Of a DNA stretch of 64,000 nt, positions 7,012-16,880 are shown in pieces. This DNA is from Allomuricauda sp. (GTDB taxonomy: Bacteria; Bacteroidota; Bacteroidia; Flavobacteriales; Flavobacteriaceae): the NCBI GenBank assembly GCA_003712125.1, contig RHLF01000001.1, positions 186,001 to 250,000 of the forward strand. The letters run 5' to 3'. The position numbers and the translations under genes are program-made. The notes under the pieces are model-generated. The model was given only the letters and a program-made list of their open reading frames with translations, ran no database searches and had not been told where the DNA came from. How positions within the stretch are numbered: position 1 is the stretch's first letter; every line of letters starts with the position of its first letter.

Positions 7012-8489
7012 AGCACGCTGTCAATTTGATATTTCCCCATCAACTATTCGAGAAAAGTCCGTTACTCGACAATGACTACCCAATTTACATGGTTGAAGAA
7101 GGGTTGTTTTTTAAGCAATACAACTTTCACAAACAGAAAATTGCATTTCATAGATCCAGCATGAAATGTTATGAGGCCTATCTTAAAAATTTAGGCAAAA
7201 AGGTTCATTACGTTGCTTCTAAAGAACGTGGTTCTGATTGCAGGGAATTGATCCAGCAGTTTTCCGAGCATGCGATAGCACACATTCATTTTATCGATCC
7301 AGTTGATGATTGGTTGGAAAAGAGAATTCGAAAAACTTGCCAAAGATTGGGTATTACCCGGCATCAATATACATCGCCTTCTTTTATAAACGGTAGTGAA
7401 GAACTGCAAGATCATTTCAAAAAAGGAAGAAAACGATACCATCAAACACAATTTTATATTGAACAACGAAAAACAAGGCGAATCCTTTTGGATGAAGAAG
7501 GTAAGGCTCTTGGTGGCAAATGGACCTTTGACAAGGAAAATCGAAAAAAATACCCCGCCAAAAAAAATCCTCCTCCAATTCACTACCCCAACCCAAACCC
7601 TTATTATACTGAGGCCAAGGCCTATATAAGCGAATATTTCCGGAACAATTTTGGCGAAATCACCGAATCACCCTTGTATCCCATAACTTTTGAAGATGCA
7701 GAAACTTGGTTTCAACAGTTTTTGGAATACCGGTTTAACGAATTTGGGACCTATGAAGATGCAATTGTTGAAAACCAAAGCATTTTGCATCACAGTTTAC
7801 TTACCCCCTTACTAAATACAGGTTTATTGACCCCTAAATATGTAATCGATGAATCTATTGCCTTCGCGAACCGCGAGGGCATCCCCATCAATTCGTTGGA
7901 AGGTTTTGTACGGCAAATAATCGGTTGGCGGGAATTTATTCGGGGAATCTATCAATTTCATGGAGGCGAAGAACGAACGAAGAATTTTTGGGGTTTTAAG
8001 CGAAAAATTCCAGCGTCTTTTTACGATGGTACGACAGGTATTCACCCCATTGACATTACCATAAAAAAGGTGTTAAAGACAGGCTATTGCCACCATATTG
8101 AACGCTTGATGGTGTTGGGCAATTTTATGATGCTTTGTGAATTTGACCCCGACGAGGTCTACCGATGGTTCATGGAACTCTTTATTGACGCCTATGATTG
8201 GGTCATGGTGCCCAATATTTATGGCATGAGTCAATTTTCAGATGGGGGACTGTTTGCCACAAAACCCTATATAAGCGGAAGCAATTACCTTATGAAAATG
8301 AGCAATTATGGAAAAGGGGAATGGCAACAAACATGGGACGGCCTATTTTGGCGGTTTATGGATACGCATCGCGACTTTTTTCTTAAAAACCCACGCTTGG
8401 GCATGCTGGTGAGAACTTTTGACAAAATGGACCCGGAAAAGAAGGCAGTTCACTTAGAAAATGCTCTACATTTTTTGGAGGACCTATAA
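7008..8489 (+). CDS. PhrB-like cryptochrome/photolyase (DPRP family), Fe-S ligands mostly lost
   Basis: The 493-residue protein starts at GTG 7008. It has the N-terminal DPRP alpha/beta domain ([20 protein letters not shown], about 1-220) and a C-terminal FAD-binding domain ([60 protein letters not shown]). This is the bacterial (6-4)/FeS-BCP photolyase group. The first cluster ligand is kept (Cys361 in GYCHH). The segment that should hold the next three Cys reads [17 protein letters not shown] (432-448), and no Cys follows, so a normal [4Fe-4S] cluster cannot form. Repair or light sensing is inferred from the family. It is the last gene of the operon. Confidence 0.92.
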   Translation: MKHAVNLIFPHQLFEKSPLLDNDYPIYMVEEGLFFKQYNFHKQKIAFHRSSMKCYEAYLKNLGKKVHYVASKERGSDCRELIQQFSEHAIAHIHFIDPVDDWLEKRIRKTCQRLGITRHQYTSPSFINGSEELQDHFKKGRKRYHQTQFYIEQRKTRRILLDEEGKALGGKWTFDKENRKKYPAKKNPPPIHYPNPNPYYTEAKAYISEYFRNNFGEITESPLYPITFEDAETWFQQFLEYRFNEFGTYEDAIVENQSILHHSLLTPLLNTGLLTPKYVIDESIAFANREGIPINSLEGFVRQIIGWREFIRGIYQFHGGEERTKNFWGFKRKIPASFYDGTTGIHPIDITIKKVLKTGYCHHIERLMVLGNFMMLCEFDPDEVYRWFMELFIDAYDWVMVPNIYGMSQFSDGGLFATKPYISGSNYLMKMSNYGKGEWQQTWDGLFWRFMDTHRDFFLKNPRLGMLVRTFDKMDPEKKAVHLENALHFLEDL

Positions 8490-8526
8490 TCCTATAATTG
8501 AACCACTCTTAATCAATGCCGCTCTT

Positions 8527-8586
8527 ATTAAAAACCAAAAAGCTTCACGGCCCAATTCAAGTTACCTTGATTTGATGTGAAGCTTT
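8527..8586 (-). terminator. Terminator after tRNA-Arg / convergent with the photolyase operon
   Basis: The 10-base arms AAAGCTTCAC (8539-8548) and GTGAAGCTTT (8577-8586) are perfectly complementary. A smaller inner stem (TCAAG/CTTGA) lies in the loop. Read on the minus strand, the hairpin is followed by a T-rich run (TTTTTGGTTTTT), so it should end transcripts from the tRNA side. It may also stop readthrough from the plus-strand photolyase gene. Confidence 0.65.
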
Positions 8587-8595
8587 AGCTATTTG

Positions 8596-8669
8596 TGACC
8601 GCGGGAGGATTCGAACCCCCAACCCTCAGAGCCGAAATCTGATATTCTATCCAGTTGAACTACGCGGCC
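8596..8669 (-). tRNA. tRNA-Arg (anticodon TCG)
   Basis: The minus strand gives a 74-base cloverleaf without an encoded CCA. The acceptor arm is GGCCGCG with CGCGGTC (one G-U pair) and discriminator A. The anticodon stem TCAGA/TCTGA closes the 7-base loop TTTCGGC, so the anticodon is TCG (reads CGA, arginine). The T loop is GGTTCGAATCC. It lies 5 bases from the end of yqeY and is transcribed in the same direction. Confidence 0.95.
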
Positions 8670-8674
8670 GCTAT

Positions 8675-9127
8675 TTATGAACTTAATTTCTTTTTGACTA
8701 CCATCGAAATGGTTTTACCATCTGCTTGCCCAGCCAATGCCTTGGAAACCATCCCCATTACTTTTCCCATATCCTGCATCCCTGATGCCCCAATTGCAGC
8801 TATGGTTTGAACCACTACTTTCTCAATCTCTTCTTCGCTTAGCTGTTCTGGCAAGAACTTCTCCAAAACAGCGACTTGGGCCAACTCTGGGTCAGCCAAA
8901 TCATTTCTTCCTTGCTCTTTAAAAATGGCTGCACTGTCTTTACGTTGTTTTACCAATTTTTGCACCAATTTAATCTCATCTTGCTCTGAGAGTTCTGAAC
9001 CACCACCCTTTTCTGTTTTTGCCAGAAGCAGGGCTGACTTTATGGCGCGAAGTGATTCCAAGGCAACGGTGTCCTTCGCCTTCATGGCCAGTTTCATTTC
9101 GCTCATTACTTTCTCCTGCAAGCTCAT
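8675..9127 (-). CDS. yqeY: GatB/YqeY domain protein
   Basis: This 150-residue cytoplasmic protein matches the YqeY family over its whole length: MSLQEKVMSEMKLAMKAKD at the start, LRAIKSALLLAKTE, a central QRKDSAAIFKEQGR, and the C-terminal MGKVMGMVSKALAGQADG. The domain is related to the tRNA-binding tail of GatB amidotransferase subunits; the free-standing protein has no firmly established role. It lies downstream of ftsZ in the same direction but behind a terminator, with a possible promoter element TATCTTCG at 9148-9155 (one mismatch to TAnnTTTG). It is followed after 5 bases by tRNA-Arg. Confidence 0.93.
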   Translation of the reverse strand: MSLQEKVMSEMKLAMKAKDTVALESLRAIKSALLLAKTEKGGGSELSEQDEIKLVQKLVKQRKDSAAIFKEQGRNDLADPELAQVAVLEKFLPEQLSEEEIEKVVVQTIAAIGASGMQDMGKVMGMVSKALAGQADGKTISMVVKKKLSS

Positions 9128-9150
9128 TCTTTTCCTTTTTGGGCTGCGAA

Positions 9151-9191
9151 GATAAAAAAATAAACCCGAAAGTTTAGGGCTTCCGGGTTTA
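9151..9191 (-). terminator. Rho-independent terminator of the dcw operon, after ftsZ
   Basis: On the minus strand AAACCCGGAAG pairs with CTTTCGGGTTT (9163-9191, 11 pairs with one G-U, loop CCCTAAA), followed by ATTTTTTTATC. It begins 38 bases after the ftsZ stop and fits the end of the long division and cell-wall operon. Confidence 0.8.
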
Positions 9192-9228
9192 CACTATCCA
9201 TTTAAAAATGGAGACAAACTAAACACTA

Positions 9229-11184
9229 CTAATCAACATTGTCATGCAAAAATGAGTTGTTCGACCGCAACTGCATTTCATCGTTGCTATCTTCACTCAA
9301 TGTGGTACGTGAGACCTTTTGCTCGTCGGGCACATCGTTCAAATCTACCCCTTGTCTTTTATAGGCAGGTTGTTTTTCACGTTCATCAATACTACCTACA
9401 CTATTGTTAAACTTGTAATTAAAATTCTTTAGTTTTTTGCGTCTTTCGTCTGCGCGTCCTTTCAACATTTCATTGATTGAACTGTTCATTGGATCAACAG
9501 GTCCTACAGGAGCCCCCTCACCCCCTGTAGAGGCTTCGGTTTTAATGGTTTTTTTCTCGAAAACAAGCTCATCTTCCATTAACTTGGGTTCATGGGTTTC
9601 TGCCAATGACGTTGCCCCTGTTAATTTTGTCTCGAGCTCCATGTATTCTTGAAGGTCATAGCGTGTTTCTCCTTCATTTCGGTAATCTAAAACAGGACTT
9701 ACCTCTACATACTCCTCAACATCCATTTCCTTGATGTCGGCATCCAAATCGAAAGTGATCGTATTTTCCTTTTCTTCCTTTTCATCTTCAATTTCATTCA
9801 AGGGCATATCAAAGGTTAATGCAAATTGTTCTTCATCTGCTTCGACGGGCGATACCACTTCTGGATCTACCACTTCCATTTCATTGATGATATTTTTCGC
9901 TTCAACAATGACAAAAGAATCTTCCACATTTTCGGCGACCACTTCTTCATAAAAGACATTGAAATTTCGGATATAAGAGGTTGTTGGTATCAATTCAGAT
10001 TCTTCAACGGACTCATTCAAATTCGAAATTGTGTCTTCTTCTTTTTCTTCTTGAAGGATGTGCTTCACAATAGGTTCTTCCCGCTCAAGAGTTTGTGGCC
10101 CTGCAGTCGGGGGTGTACTTAAATCTTGTTCGGCCTTTTGCTCATCCTCGAGGGTATGGATTATCTTTTTTGTTTCGGTGTTAACGATCTCATCCTGCTG
10201 ATCCATATTGAATCCCGTTGCAATTACCGTGACCGAAATGGCCTCACCCAATTCTGGGTCTTCACCAACACCCATTATGATATTGGCACCATGACTTGCC
10301 TCTATTTGGATATGGTCATTTATTTCCCCTATTTCATCAATAGTGATTTCTTGGCTTCCCGAGACAATCAAAAGCAACACATTTTTGGCCCCGGTTATTT
10401 TGTTATCATTCAATAAGGGGGAATCCAATGCCTTGGTAATGGCCTCATTGGCTCTGGTCGAACCGGACGCCTGTGCTGACCCCATGATGGCCGTACCGCT
10501 ATTGGATAGTACGGTCTTAGCATCTCTGAGGTCAATATTTTGGGTATAATGATGGGTGATTACTTCTGCAATTCCCCTCGCGGCGGTTGCCAGCACTTCA
10601 TCAGCCTTTGAAAAACCTGCCTTGAACCCTAAATTCCCATAAACCTCTCTGAGTTTGTTGTTGTTGATGACGATTAACGAATCAACATTGTTACGAAGCT
10701 TTTCAATGCCGATTTGGGCTTGCTTGTTCCGCATGGCACCCTCAAATTGAAAGGGAATGGTCACAATACCAACCGTTAGAATATCCATCTCTCTGGCCAG
10801 TTTTGCAATAATTGGAGCGGCTCCTGTACCCGTACCACCACCCATTCCAGCGGTTATAAAAACCATTTTGGTGGTGTGTTCAAGCATGGTCTTGATTTCT
10901 TCCATACTCTCCATTGCCGCTTGTTCTCCAACATCCGGATTGGCACCCGCACCCAAACCTTCTGTTAATGAAACCCCTAATTGAATTTTATTCGGTACGG
11001 CACTATTTTGCAAGGCCTGTGCGTCTGTATTGCAAATCACAAAGTCAACGCCATTTATCCCGGCCTGGAACATGTGGTTGATTGCATTGCTACCACCTCC
11101 ACCAACACCAATGACCTTTATTACGTTGCTCTTGTTCTTGGGCAAATCAAATGCGATGTTATCAAATTCGGTGTTCTTACTCAT
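9229..11184 (-). CDS. ftsZ: Cell division GTPase FtsZ with long C-terminal linker
   Basis: FtsZ is the tubulin-like GTPase that forms the division ring. The GTP-binding loop GVGGGGSNAINHM lies near residue 28, and the tubulin signature GGGTGTGAAPIIA near 122. The T7 synergy region appears as NIDLRDAKTVL. The folded core ends near residue 330. It is followed by roughly 300 residues of acidic, low-complexity linker and a short conserved tail (SNNSFLHDNVD). At 651 residues it is far longer than the usual 380-400, which is typical of Flavobacteriia. The start at 11184 (MSKNTEF) is preferred over 11253, because the extra 23 residues are not family-like and would overlap ftsA. It is the last gene of the dcw operon. 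Confidence 0.97.
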   Translation of the reverse strand: MSKNTEFDNIAFDLPKNKSNVIKVIGVGGGGSNAINHMFQAGINGVDFVICNTDAQALQNSAVPNKIQLGVSLTEGLGAGANPDVGEQAAMESMEEIKTMLEHTTKMVFITAGMGGGTGTGAAPIIAKLAREMDILTVGIVTIPFQFEGAMRNKQAQIGIEKLRNNVDSLIVINNNKLREVYGNLGFKAGFSKADEVLATAARGIAEVITHHYTQNIDLRDAKTVLSNSGTAIMGSAQASGSTRANEAITKALDSPLLNDNKITGAKNVLLLIVSGSQEITIDEIGEINDHIQIEASHGANIIMGVGEDPELGEAISVTVIATGFNMDQQDEIVNTETKKIIHTLEDEQKAEQDLSTPPTAGPQTLEREEPIVKHILQEEKEEDTISNLNESVEESELIPTTSYIRNFNVFYEEVVAENVEDSFVIVEAKNIINEMEVVDPEVVSPVEADEEQFALTFDMPLNEIEDEKEEKENTITFDLDADIKEMDVEEYVEVSPVLDYRNEGETRYDLQEYMELETKLTGATSLAETHEPKLMEDELVFEKKTIKTEASTGGEGAPVGPVDPMNSSINEMLKGRADERRKKLKNFNYKFNNSVGSIDEREKQPAYKRQGVDLNDVPDEQKVSRTTLSEDSNDEMQLRSNNSFLHDNVD

Positions 11185-11210
11185 AATCTTCTTGTTACGG
11201 GTTTGTTTAC

Positions 11211-12539
11211 TTATTCTGCATTGTCTAAAAAGTCTTTCAACTTTTCGGACCATTTATCAAAAATTGACTTTCGTTCTTTTAATCCGGCGTGTGCTGACTC
11301 TTCTTGGGCGGTTTGACTTACCAAAAGTTCATCAGGCTCAATGCCCTCCTCAACTTCAAGCAATTCAGGTGGTGGCCCAACGCTTTCAATAGCATTCATT
11401 AACAGCCCAACTGCCGTTGCATAGAGTGGACTGGCCACCTCATCATCAGAATCGCCTGCCAAGTGTTCATTGGGATAGCCGATTCGTGTATCCATACCAG
11501 TGATATATTCGACCAATTGCTTTAAATGTTTCAATTGACTTCCACCTCCTGTTAGTACAATACCTGCGATCAGTTTTTTCTTTTGGTCTTCATGACCATA
11601 ATTTTTTATCTCTACAAAGACCTGCTCGATTATCTCAACAACACGTGCGTGAATTATTTTTGAAAGATTCTTTAGGGTAATTTCTTTGGGCTCACGACCT
11701 CGAAGTCCAGGTATGGAAACAATCTCATTATCCTTATTTTCTCCTGGCCAGGCCGATCCAAATTTTATTTTCAGGAGCTCAGCTTGTTTTTCAATAATCG
11801 AACAACCCTCCTTGATGTCTTCGGTTATCACATTTCCTCCAAAGGGAATGACTGCGGTATGCCTTATTATCCCATCTTTGAAAATGGCCAAATCGGTAGT
11901 TCCCCCACCGATATCGATTAAGGCCACACCTGCTTCTTTCTCTTCCTGGCTTAAAACGGCTTCCGCAGACGCCAAAGGTTCCAAGGTAATATTGCCTAAA
12001 TCTAACCCAGCACTTTTAATGCATCTACCAATATTCTTAATGGAAGAAACCTGACCGACGACCACATGAAAATTGGCCTCGAGTCGACCTCCATACATGC
12101 CAATGGGCTGTTTCACTTCAGATTGGCCATCTACCTTGTATTCTTGAGGTAGTACATGAATAATTTCCTCACCGGGAAGCATGACCAGTTTATATACTTG
12201 ATTGCATAATTTCTCAAGGTCATCATCATTGATAACCTCTTCCGAATCAGGTCGCGTAATGTAATCGCTATGCTGAAGACTTCTAATATGTTGTCCGGCA
12301 ATACCAACGACCACAGCACCTATCTTAAGTCCTGAGTTCACTTCGGCTTGCTCAACGGCCTGCTGGATGGATGAGATGGTCTGGGTAATATTGTTGACCA
12401 CCCCCCGGTGAACGCCCAAACTTTTTGAGCGACCAGTGCCCAAAACTTCAATTTTTCCGTATTCGTTCTCCCGGCCAATAATGGCTACGATTTTGGTGGT
12501 TCCAATATCTAATCCTACCGAATAATTACCTTGTTCCAT
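11211..12539 (-). CDS. ftsA: Cell division protein FtsA
   Basis: FtsA is the actin-like ATPase that tethers FtsZ to the inner membrane. The 442-residue protein begins with the phosphate-1 loop VGLDIGTTKIVAIIG (about 9-23). It has the phosphate-2 motif LIDIGGGTTDLAIF (about 206-219) and an adenosine motif IVLTGGGSQL (about 325-334). The C-terminus (FDKWSEKLKDFLDNAE) is an amphipathic helix of the kind used for membrane attachment. The gene is 3 bases downstream of ftsQ and 26 bases upstream of ftsZ. Confidence 0.96.
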   Translation of the reverse strand: MEQGNYSVGLDIGTTKIVAIIGRENEYGKIEVLGTGRSKSLGVHRGVVNNITQTISSIQQAVEQAEVNSGLKIGAVVVGIAGQHIRSLQHSDYITRPDSEEVINDDDLEKLCNQVYKLVMLPGEEIIHVLPQEYKVDGQSEVKQPIGMYGGRLEANFHVVVGQVSSIKNIGRCIKSAGLDLGNITLEPLASAEAVLSQEEKEAGVALIDIGGGTTDLAIFKDGIIRHTAVIPFGGNVITEDIKEGCSIIEKQAELLKIKFGSAWPGENKDNEIVSIPGLRGREPKEITLKNLSKIIHARVVEIIEQVFVEIKNYGHEDQKKKLIAGIVLTGGGSQLKHLKQLVEYITGMDTRIGYPNEHLAGDSDDEVASPLYATAVGLLMNAIESVGPPPELLEVEEGIEPDELLVSQTAQEESAHAGLKERKSIFDKWSEKLKDFLDNAE

Positions 12540-12542
12540 GTT

Positions 12543-13262
12543 TTAAATTTTGGTGCAAACGACTTGATTTTCAAACTTTAAGCTTACCGTGGCATATTTT
12601 TCAAGCGTATTGTCTTTTTCCGCCTTCACATAAAATGCCATAAAATTCTTGAACTTCTCATCCAAGTTTTCAACTCCGCCCAAATTCACGACAAAGTTTT
12701 CCAACCTGAACTTAAGTTGGTACTCCCCTACATTTTCGATATGGATTCCTATAACATTTTTTCGCAAGAATTCATCCTTGTTGATGTATTCTAAAATGGT
12801 ATAGGCATCCTCCAAGCTTTCTCCTGAAATTTTACCTGTTATTATAGGAACGCGGGCAGAGTAATGCCTTGAAAATGGCATACGCTGGCCCGAATCATCC
12901 AAATAAAATTTAGAGACACCTTCAACTCTTCCAATGGGTTTTCGCTGAACAACCTTTGATATAAGTTTGCCATCGATAGTAAGGTAGACTTGGGCGTTTT
13001 TGACCATAGGACTGGACTCGATTATCGTCTCTATGGTATTCAAAACTACTTGTTCTTTTGCCCTATTTTCTAGGTTGCCATAATTTTGTATTAACAATTT
13101 ATTAACCGAATCTTCGGAAATAAAAAGATTATTATCACCCAAAAAACGAATCGAAAAATCCACTACATTTTTTGAGCTACTCCTTAGATCTGCAAAGCTG
13201 TAAAGCCCTATTGTGACCAACAGCAGGGAAACCAATTTTAGTTTGTTACGATTAACTCGCAT
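12543..13262 (-). CDS. ftsQ: Cell division protein FtsQ/DivIB
   Basis: This is a 239-residue inner-membrane protein with one N-terminal transmembrane segment (LKLVSLLLVTIGLYSFADL, about residues 8-26) and a periplasmic region. A POTRA-like part comes first (INTIE-type helices and KNAQVYLTIDGKL), then a beta-rich FtsQ domain. Sequence similarity in this family is low; the assignment rests on length, topology and position between murC and ftsA. It overlaps murC by 11 bases. It links the cytoplasmic Z-ring to the septal wall-synthesis enzymes. Confidence 0.88.
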   Translation of the reverse strand: MRVNRNKLKLVSLLLVTIGLYSFADLRSSSKNVVDFSIRFLGDNNLFISEDSVNKLLIQNYGNLENRAKEQVVLNTIETIIESSPMVKNAQVYLTIDGKLISKVVQRKPIGRVEGVSKFYLDDSGQRMPFSRHYSARVPIITGKISGESLEDAYTILEYINKDEFLRKNVIGIHIENVGEYQLKFRLENFVVNLGGVENLDEKFKNFMAFYVKAEKDNTLEKYATVSLKFENQVVCTKI

Positions 13263-14604
13263 AGGCCAGTTCTTTTTTTAGTTTGGGCACCTCAAGACCT
13301 ATATCACCGGCACCCATGGTTATCAAAACATTTGATTTACAATTTTTCACCTCCTCAAGCAGATTTTCTTTTTGAATCAACTTTTTATTGGGATTGTCAA
13401 TTTTGTCCAATAGCCACGACGAGGTAATTCCGGCGATAGGTTGCTCTCGTGCCGGATAAATTTCCAACAACAGGATACAATCAAATCGTGATAAGCTATC
13501 TGCAAAGCCTTCGGCAAAATCCCTTGTTCTTGAAAACAAATGGGGTTGGAAAACCACGGTGACCAAATGGTTTGGATGCATCTCTGTAACTGCCTGATAA
13601 ACGGCATCAATTTCTTTAGGATGATGAGCGTAATCGTCGATAAAAACCAAATTTTCCTCATTGATCTGATATGAAAATCTTCGTCTTACCCCCTTGAACG
13701 AACCCAACGCCATAGCGAGGCGGTGCGGCTGGGGAACAGCCTGCACCGCCATTGTATAAGCAGCTAATCCATTGAGTAAATTATGTCTACCCGGTTTTTG
13801 GAAACGCACTTCCTTTATAGTTTCCGTCGGGGTTTTGATATCAAATATGTAGGCTCCTGCATCGATCCTGATATTTCTGATACAATAATCAGAATCATCT
13901 TCGATTCCATAGGTCAAACCTTTAATTTCCAATCCATTACAAATCACCAGCTGACCACCAGGCTTCAATTTTCCAGCAAATTCTTTAAATGATTCTATTA
14001 AGGTTTCCCCATCTCCATAAATATCCAAATGGTCTGCATCCATTGATGTGATGCATGCTATATCTGGACTTAGATGTAAAAAGGAACGGTCATATTCGTC
14101 GGCCTCAACCACAGAATAATCGGCACCTTTGTAAACAAAATTGCTATCAAAATCTTCAGAGATGCCGCCCAAAAATGCAGTCATCGGTGTTTGCACCTCG
14201 TTCAATATATGTGCCAGAATGCATGAAGTTGTGGTCTTACCGTGGGTGCCTGCCACAGCTAAACAAAATGAATCTCTTGTAATAATGCCCAAAGCTTCGG
14301 ATCTTTTAACCACCTTAAACCCATGCGTCTTAAAGTATTGAAGTTCTGAATGCAAACTAGGTACAGCCGGTGTATAAACAACCAGCGTGTCATCAGGATT
14401 TTTAAAATCATGGGGGACATTCGCGATATCATCATCAAAATGAATCGCTATACCCAACACTTCCAAATCATTGGTCAGTGGCGTCTCAACCTTATCATAG
14501 CCTGCCACGTTTTTTCCCAAAAACCTAAAGTACCTTGCCAATGCAGACATACCGATTCCTCCGATACCTATGAAAAAGACGCTATGTACTGTCTGCAATT
14601 TCAT
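13252..14604 (-). CDS. murC: UDP-N-acetylmuramate--L-alanine ligase MurC
   Basis: MurC adds the first amino acid, L-alanine, to UDP-MurNAc, using ATP, in the cytoplasm. The 450-residue protein has the N-terminal nucleotide fold [14 protein letters not shown] (about 10-23), the ATP loop [10 protein letters not shown] (about 118-127), the central motif [12 protein letters not shown], and the C-terminal [10 protein letters not shown] (about 322-331). Length and motifs are full and normal. It overlaps murG by 4 bases and ftsQ by 11 bases, in keeping with tight coupling within the operon. Confidence 0.97.
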   Translation of the reverse strand: MKLQTVHSVFFIGIGGIGMSALARYFRFLGKNVAGYDKVETPLTNDLEVLGIAIHFDDDIANVPHDFKNPDDTLVVYTPAVPSLHSELQYFKTHGFKVVKRSEALGIITRDSFCLAVAGTHGKTTTSCILAHILNEVQTPMTAFLGGISEDFDSNFVYKGADYSVVEADEYDRSFLHLSPDIACITSMDADHLDIYGDGETLIESFKEFAGKLKPGGQLVICNGLEIKGLTYGIEDDSDYCIRNIRIDAGAYIFDIKTPTETIKEVRFQKPGRHNLLNGLAAYTMAVQAVPQPHRLAMALGSFKGVRRRFSYQINEENLVFIDDYAHHPKEIDAVYQAVTEMHPNHLVTVVFQPHLFSRTRDFAEGFADSLSRFDCILLLEIYPAREQPIAGITSSWLLDKIDNPNKKLIQKENLLEEVKNCKSNVLITMGAGDIGLEVPKLKKELAYAS

Positions 14605-15689
14605 TTTAACAATTTCTCGATTTCGTCTACAATATGTTCCGTGGCCTTAGGTAATGCCAATTTTTTGATGTTATTCGACAACTCGACCTGTTGTTCTTTT
14701 GAAGCCATCAACGACGTAAAATCAGCCTCAAAACGCTCATCCAATTCATTTTCCTTGAGCATTAGGGCGGCATTTTTTTGAACCAAGGCTTTGGCATTTT
14801 TGGTTTGATGATCTTCTGCTACGTTTGGTGAGGGTATAAAAATTGTTGGTTTACCAATTAAACAGAGTTCTGATACAGAACCTGCCCCAGCTCTTGAAAT
14901 GATAAAATCAGCAGCTGCATAGGCTTTGTCCATCTTAGTAATAAAGGGCATGACCTTTACGCCATTACCAGTGTGTCTTTGGTACTCTTGGTCATACAAT
15001 TTGCCACACTGCCAAAGCAACTGGATATCATTTCTTTGAAAAAACTCGAGCTCCTGTTCTATCAATTGGTTAATTCTTCTGGCCCCAAGACTTCCGCCAA
15101 GCACCAATACGATTAGCTTTTCAGGATTTAATCCAAAATAGCTGGCCCCTTCTTTTTTATCGTCCGATATCGACACCAATTCGGCTCTTACGGGATTGCC
15201 TGTTTTCACAATTTTCTCCTTTGGAAAAAACCGGTCCATCCCATCATAGGCAACACATATTTTTTTGGCGCTTTTTGACAGTAATTTGTTCGTTATACCC
15301 GCATAGGAGTTTTGTTCCTGCAAGACAGACGGAATTCCAGCACCTGAAGCCATCTTTACCAAGGGACCACTGGCATAACCTCCCGTACCCACAACAAGAT
15401 CGGGATTAAACTGTTTCACTATTTTTCGTGCTCTCAACAAACTGCTCAATACTTTAAAAGGAAACATCAGGTTTTTCAATGTTAGTTTCCTTTGCAAACC
15501 ACTAATCCAAAGGCCTTTTATTTCATACCCAGCCTGAGGTACTTTTTCCATTTCCATTTTATCCTTGGCACCAACAAACAATATCTCTGCCAAGGGATAT
15601 CTTCTTTTTAATTCATGGGCAATTGCAATTGCCGGATATATATGACCACCCGTTCCGCCTCCAGACAGTATGAACCTATAATTGTCCAC
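14601..15689 (-). CDS. murG: UDP-GlcNAc:undecaprenyl-PP-MurNAc-pentapeptide transferase MurG
   Basis: MurG converts lipid I to lipid II at the cytoplasmic face of the inner membrane. The 362-residue glycosyltransferase has the N-terminal Gly-rich loop [16 protein letters not shown] (about 9-24), [14 protein letters not shown] (about 101-114), the second-domain loop [12 protein letters not shown], and the donor-binding segment [19 protein letters not shown] (about 268-286). All expected motifs are present at normal spacing. It overlaps ftsW by 14 bases and murC by 4 bases. Confidence 0.97.
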   Translation of the reverse strand: MDNYRFILSGGGTGGHIYPAIAIAHELKRRYPLAEILFVGAKDKMEMEKVPQAGYEIKGLWISGLQRKLTLKNLMFPFKVLSSLLRARKIVKQFNPDLVVGTGGYASGPLVKMASGAGIPSVLQEQNSYAGITNKLLSKSAKKICVAYDGMDRFFPKEKIVKTGNPVRAELVSISDDKKEGASYFGLNPEKLIVLVLGGSLGARRINQLIEQELEFFQRNDIQLLWQCGKLYDQEYQRHTGNGVKVMPFITKMDKAYAAADFIISRAGAGSVSELCLIGKPTIFIPSPNVAEDHQTKNAKALVQKNAALMLKENELDERFEADFTSLMASKEQQVELSNNIKKLALPKATEHIVDEIEKLLK

Positions 15690-16878
15690 TCAAAATCTCT
15701 AACGGGTTTGTTTCATCTATTTCATGGGATTCCTCCCTGGTCTCTTTTTTGCTTGCGCTCAACACAATACCAATGGCCAAACAGGTCATCCAAATCGAAG
15801 TACCCCCCATACTGATTAGCGGCAATGGTTGTCCCGTGACCGGAAATAACTGTACCACAACAGCCATATTGATAAAGGCTTGAAAAACTATGGGCAGACC
15901 CACTCCAATTATCAAGAGCTTTGAAAAAACGCGGTTGGCGGCATTGGCCACCACAACGATTCGAAAGAGCAATAAGAGATAAAAAAACACGAGGGCACCT
16001 CCACCCAGCAATCCATACTCTTCGACAATAATTGCAAATATGAAATCGGATGTACTTTGAGAAAGCATATTCTTCATTACGCTTTTACCCGCACCTTTGC
16101 CAACAATTCCACCTTCAGCAATTGCTATTTTGGCCAAGGTAGGTTGGTGAGTACTATCTGATGAAGCACTTTCGGGACTCCAGAATGACTCCAACCTTGA
16201 TTTCCAGGTTACCGCCCTTTGACCGGGCAGTATTTCCGGCGTCTTGAAAAGGACAAATAAAAACATGCCGGCAAGCACGAGTCCGGCACCTGCAATGGAC
16301 AACAAATATTTTAAGGGATAACCGCCCAAAAAGCATAGCACAAGAACCATGAAGGTAATAATGGCCGCTGTCGAAAAATTCTCAGGCAGGATCAACAAAA
16401 CCACTAAAGCCGTTGGCACCCATAGGGGCAACAAACTTTCCTTGAAGGTTATTTTGGTATCCTTTATTTTGGTCAGATAGCGTGCAATCCAAACCATTAG
16501 TACCACTGAGGCCAAGGTTGAGGTTTGAAAATTGATGCCCACAAAGGGTAGTTGAATCCACCTGTTGGCACGTACACCCCCTATATTAGTTTCTACCGTT
16601 AGTGTATAGGCCAATAGCACTAAAACTATGGGCATAGCAATAATTGAAAGTCCTTTAAAATAGTGTGCGGGAACCCTATGCACCGCGTAAATTATGCCAA
16701 ATCCGAGGAAAAGAAGCATGGCGTGTTTGACCAAATGGCCGACCGTCGTTCCCTTTTCCAAGACGTAAACCAAATTGGTGCTCGCGCTGTAAACCGGCAA
16801 GAACGAAAAAAGCGCCAAAAGGGCCACTACAGCCCAAATTGCTTTATCCCCTTTCAAGTTTTTCAATAGCGCCAGCAT
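15676..16878 (-). CDS. ftsW: Septal peptidoglycan glycosyltransferase FtsW (SEDS family)
   Basis: This 400-residue protein has about ten hydrophobic membrane segments. SEDS-family signatures include [16 protein letters not shown], a periplasmic loop with [14 protein letters not shown], and the C-terminal [14 protein letters not shown] segment. SEDS proteins polymerise lipid II together with a class B penicillin-binding protein, here probably the FtsI encoded upstream. The position between murD and murG favours FtsW over RodA. It ends in a short charged cytoplasmic tail. It starts 2 bases after murD and overlaps murG. Confidence 0.95.
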   Translation of the reverse strand: MLALLKNLKGDKAIWAVVALLALFSFLPVYSASTNLVYVLEKGTTVGHLVKHAMLLFLGFGIIYAVHRVPAHYFKGLSIIAMPIVLVLLAYTLTVETNIGGVRANRWIQLPFVGINFQTSTLASVVLMVWIARYLTKIKDTKITFKESLLPLWVPTALVVLLILPENFSTAAIITFMVLVLCFLGGYPLKYLLSIAGAGLVLAGMFLFVLFKTPEILPGQRAVTWKSRLESFWSPESASSDSTHQPTLAKIAIAEGGIVGKGAGKSVMKNMLSQSTSDFIFAIIVEEYGLLGGGALVFFYLLLLFRIVVVANAANRVFSKLLIIGVGLPIVFQAFINMAVVVQLFPVTGQPLPLISMGGTSIWMTCLAIGIVLSASKKETREESHEIDETNPLEILSGQL

Positions 16879-16880
16879 GA

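Noticed and set aside
9437-10984. Several plus-strand open frames rich in Ser and Ile opposite ftsZ
   Set aside because: They are the complement of the ftsZ linker and core, with biased composition and no own promoter.
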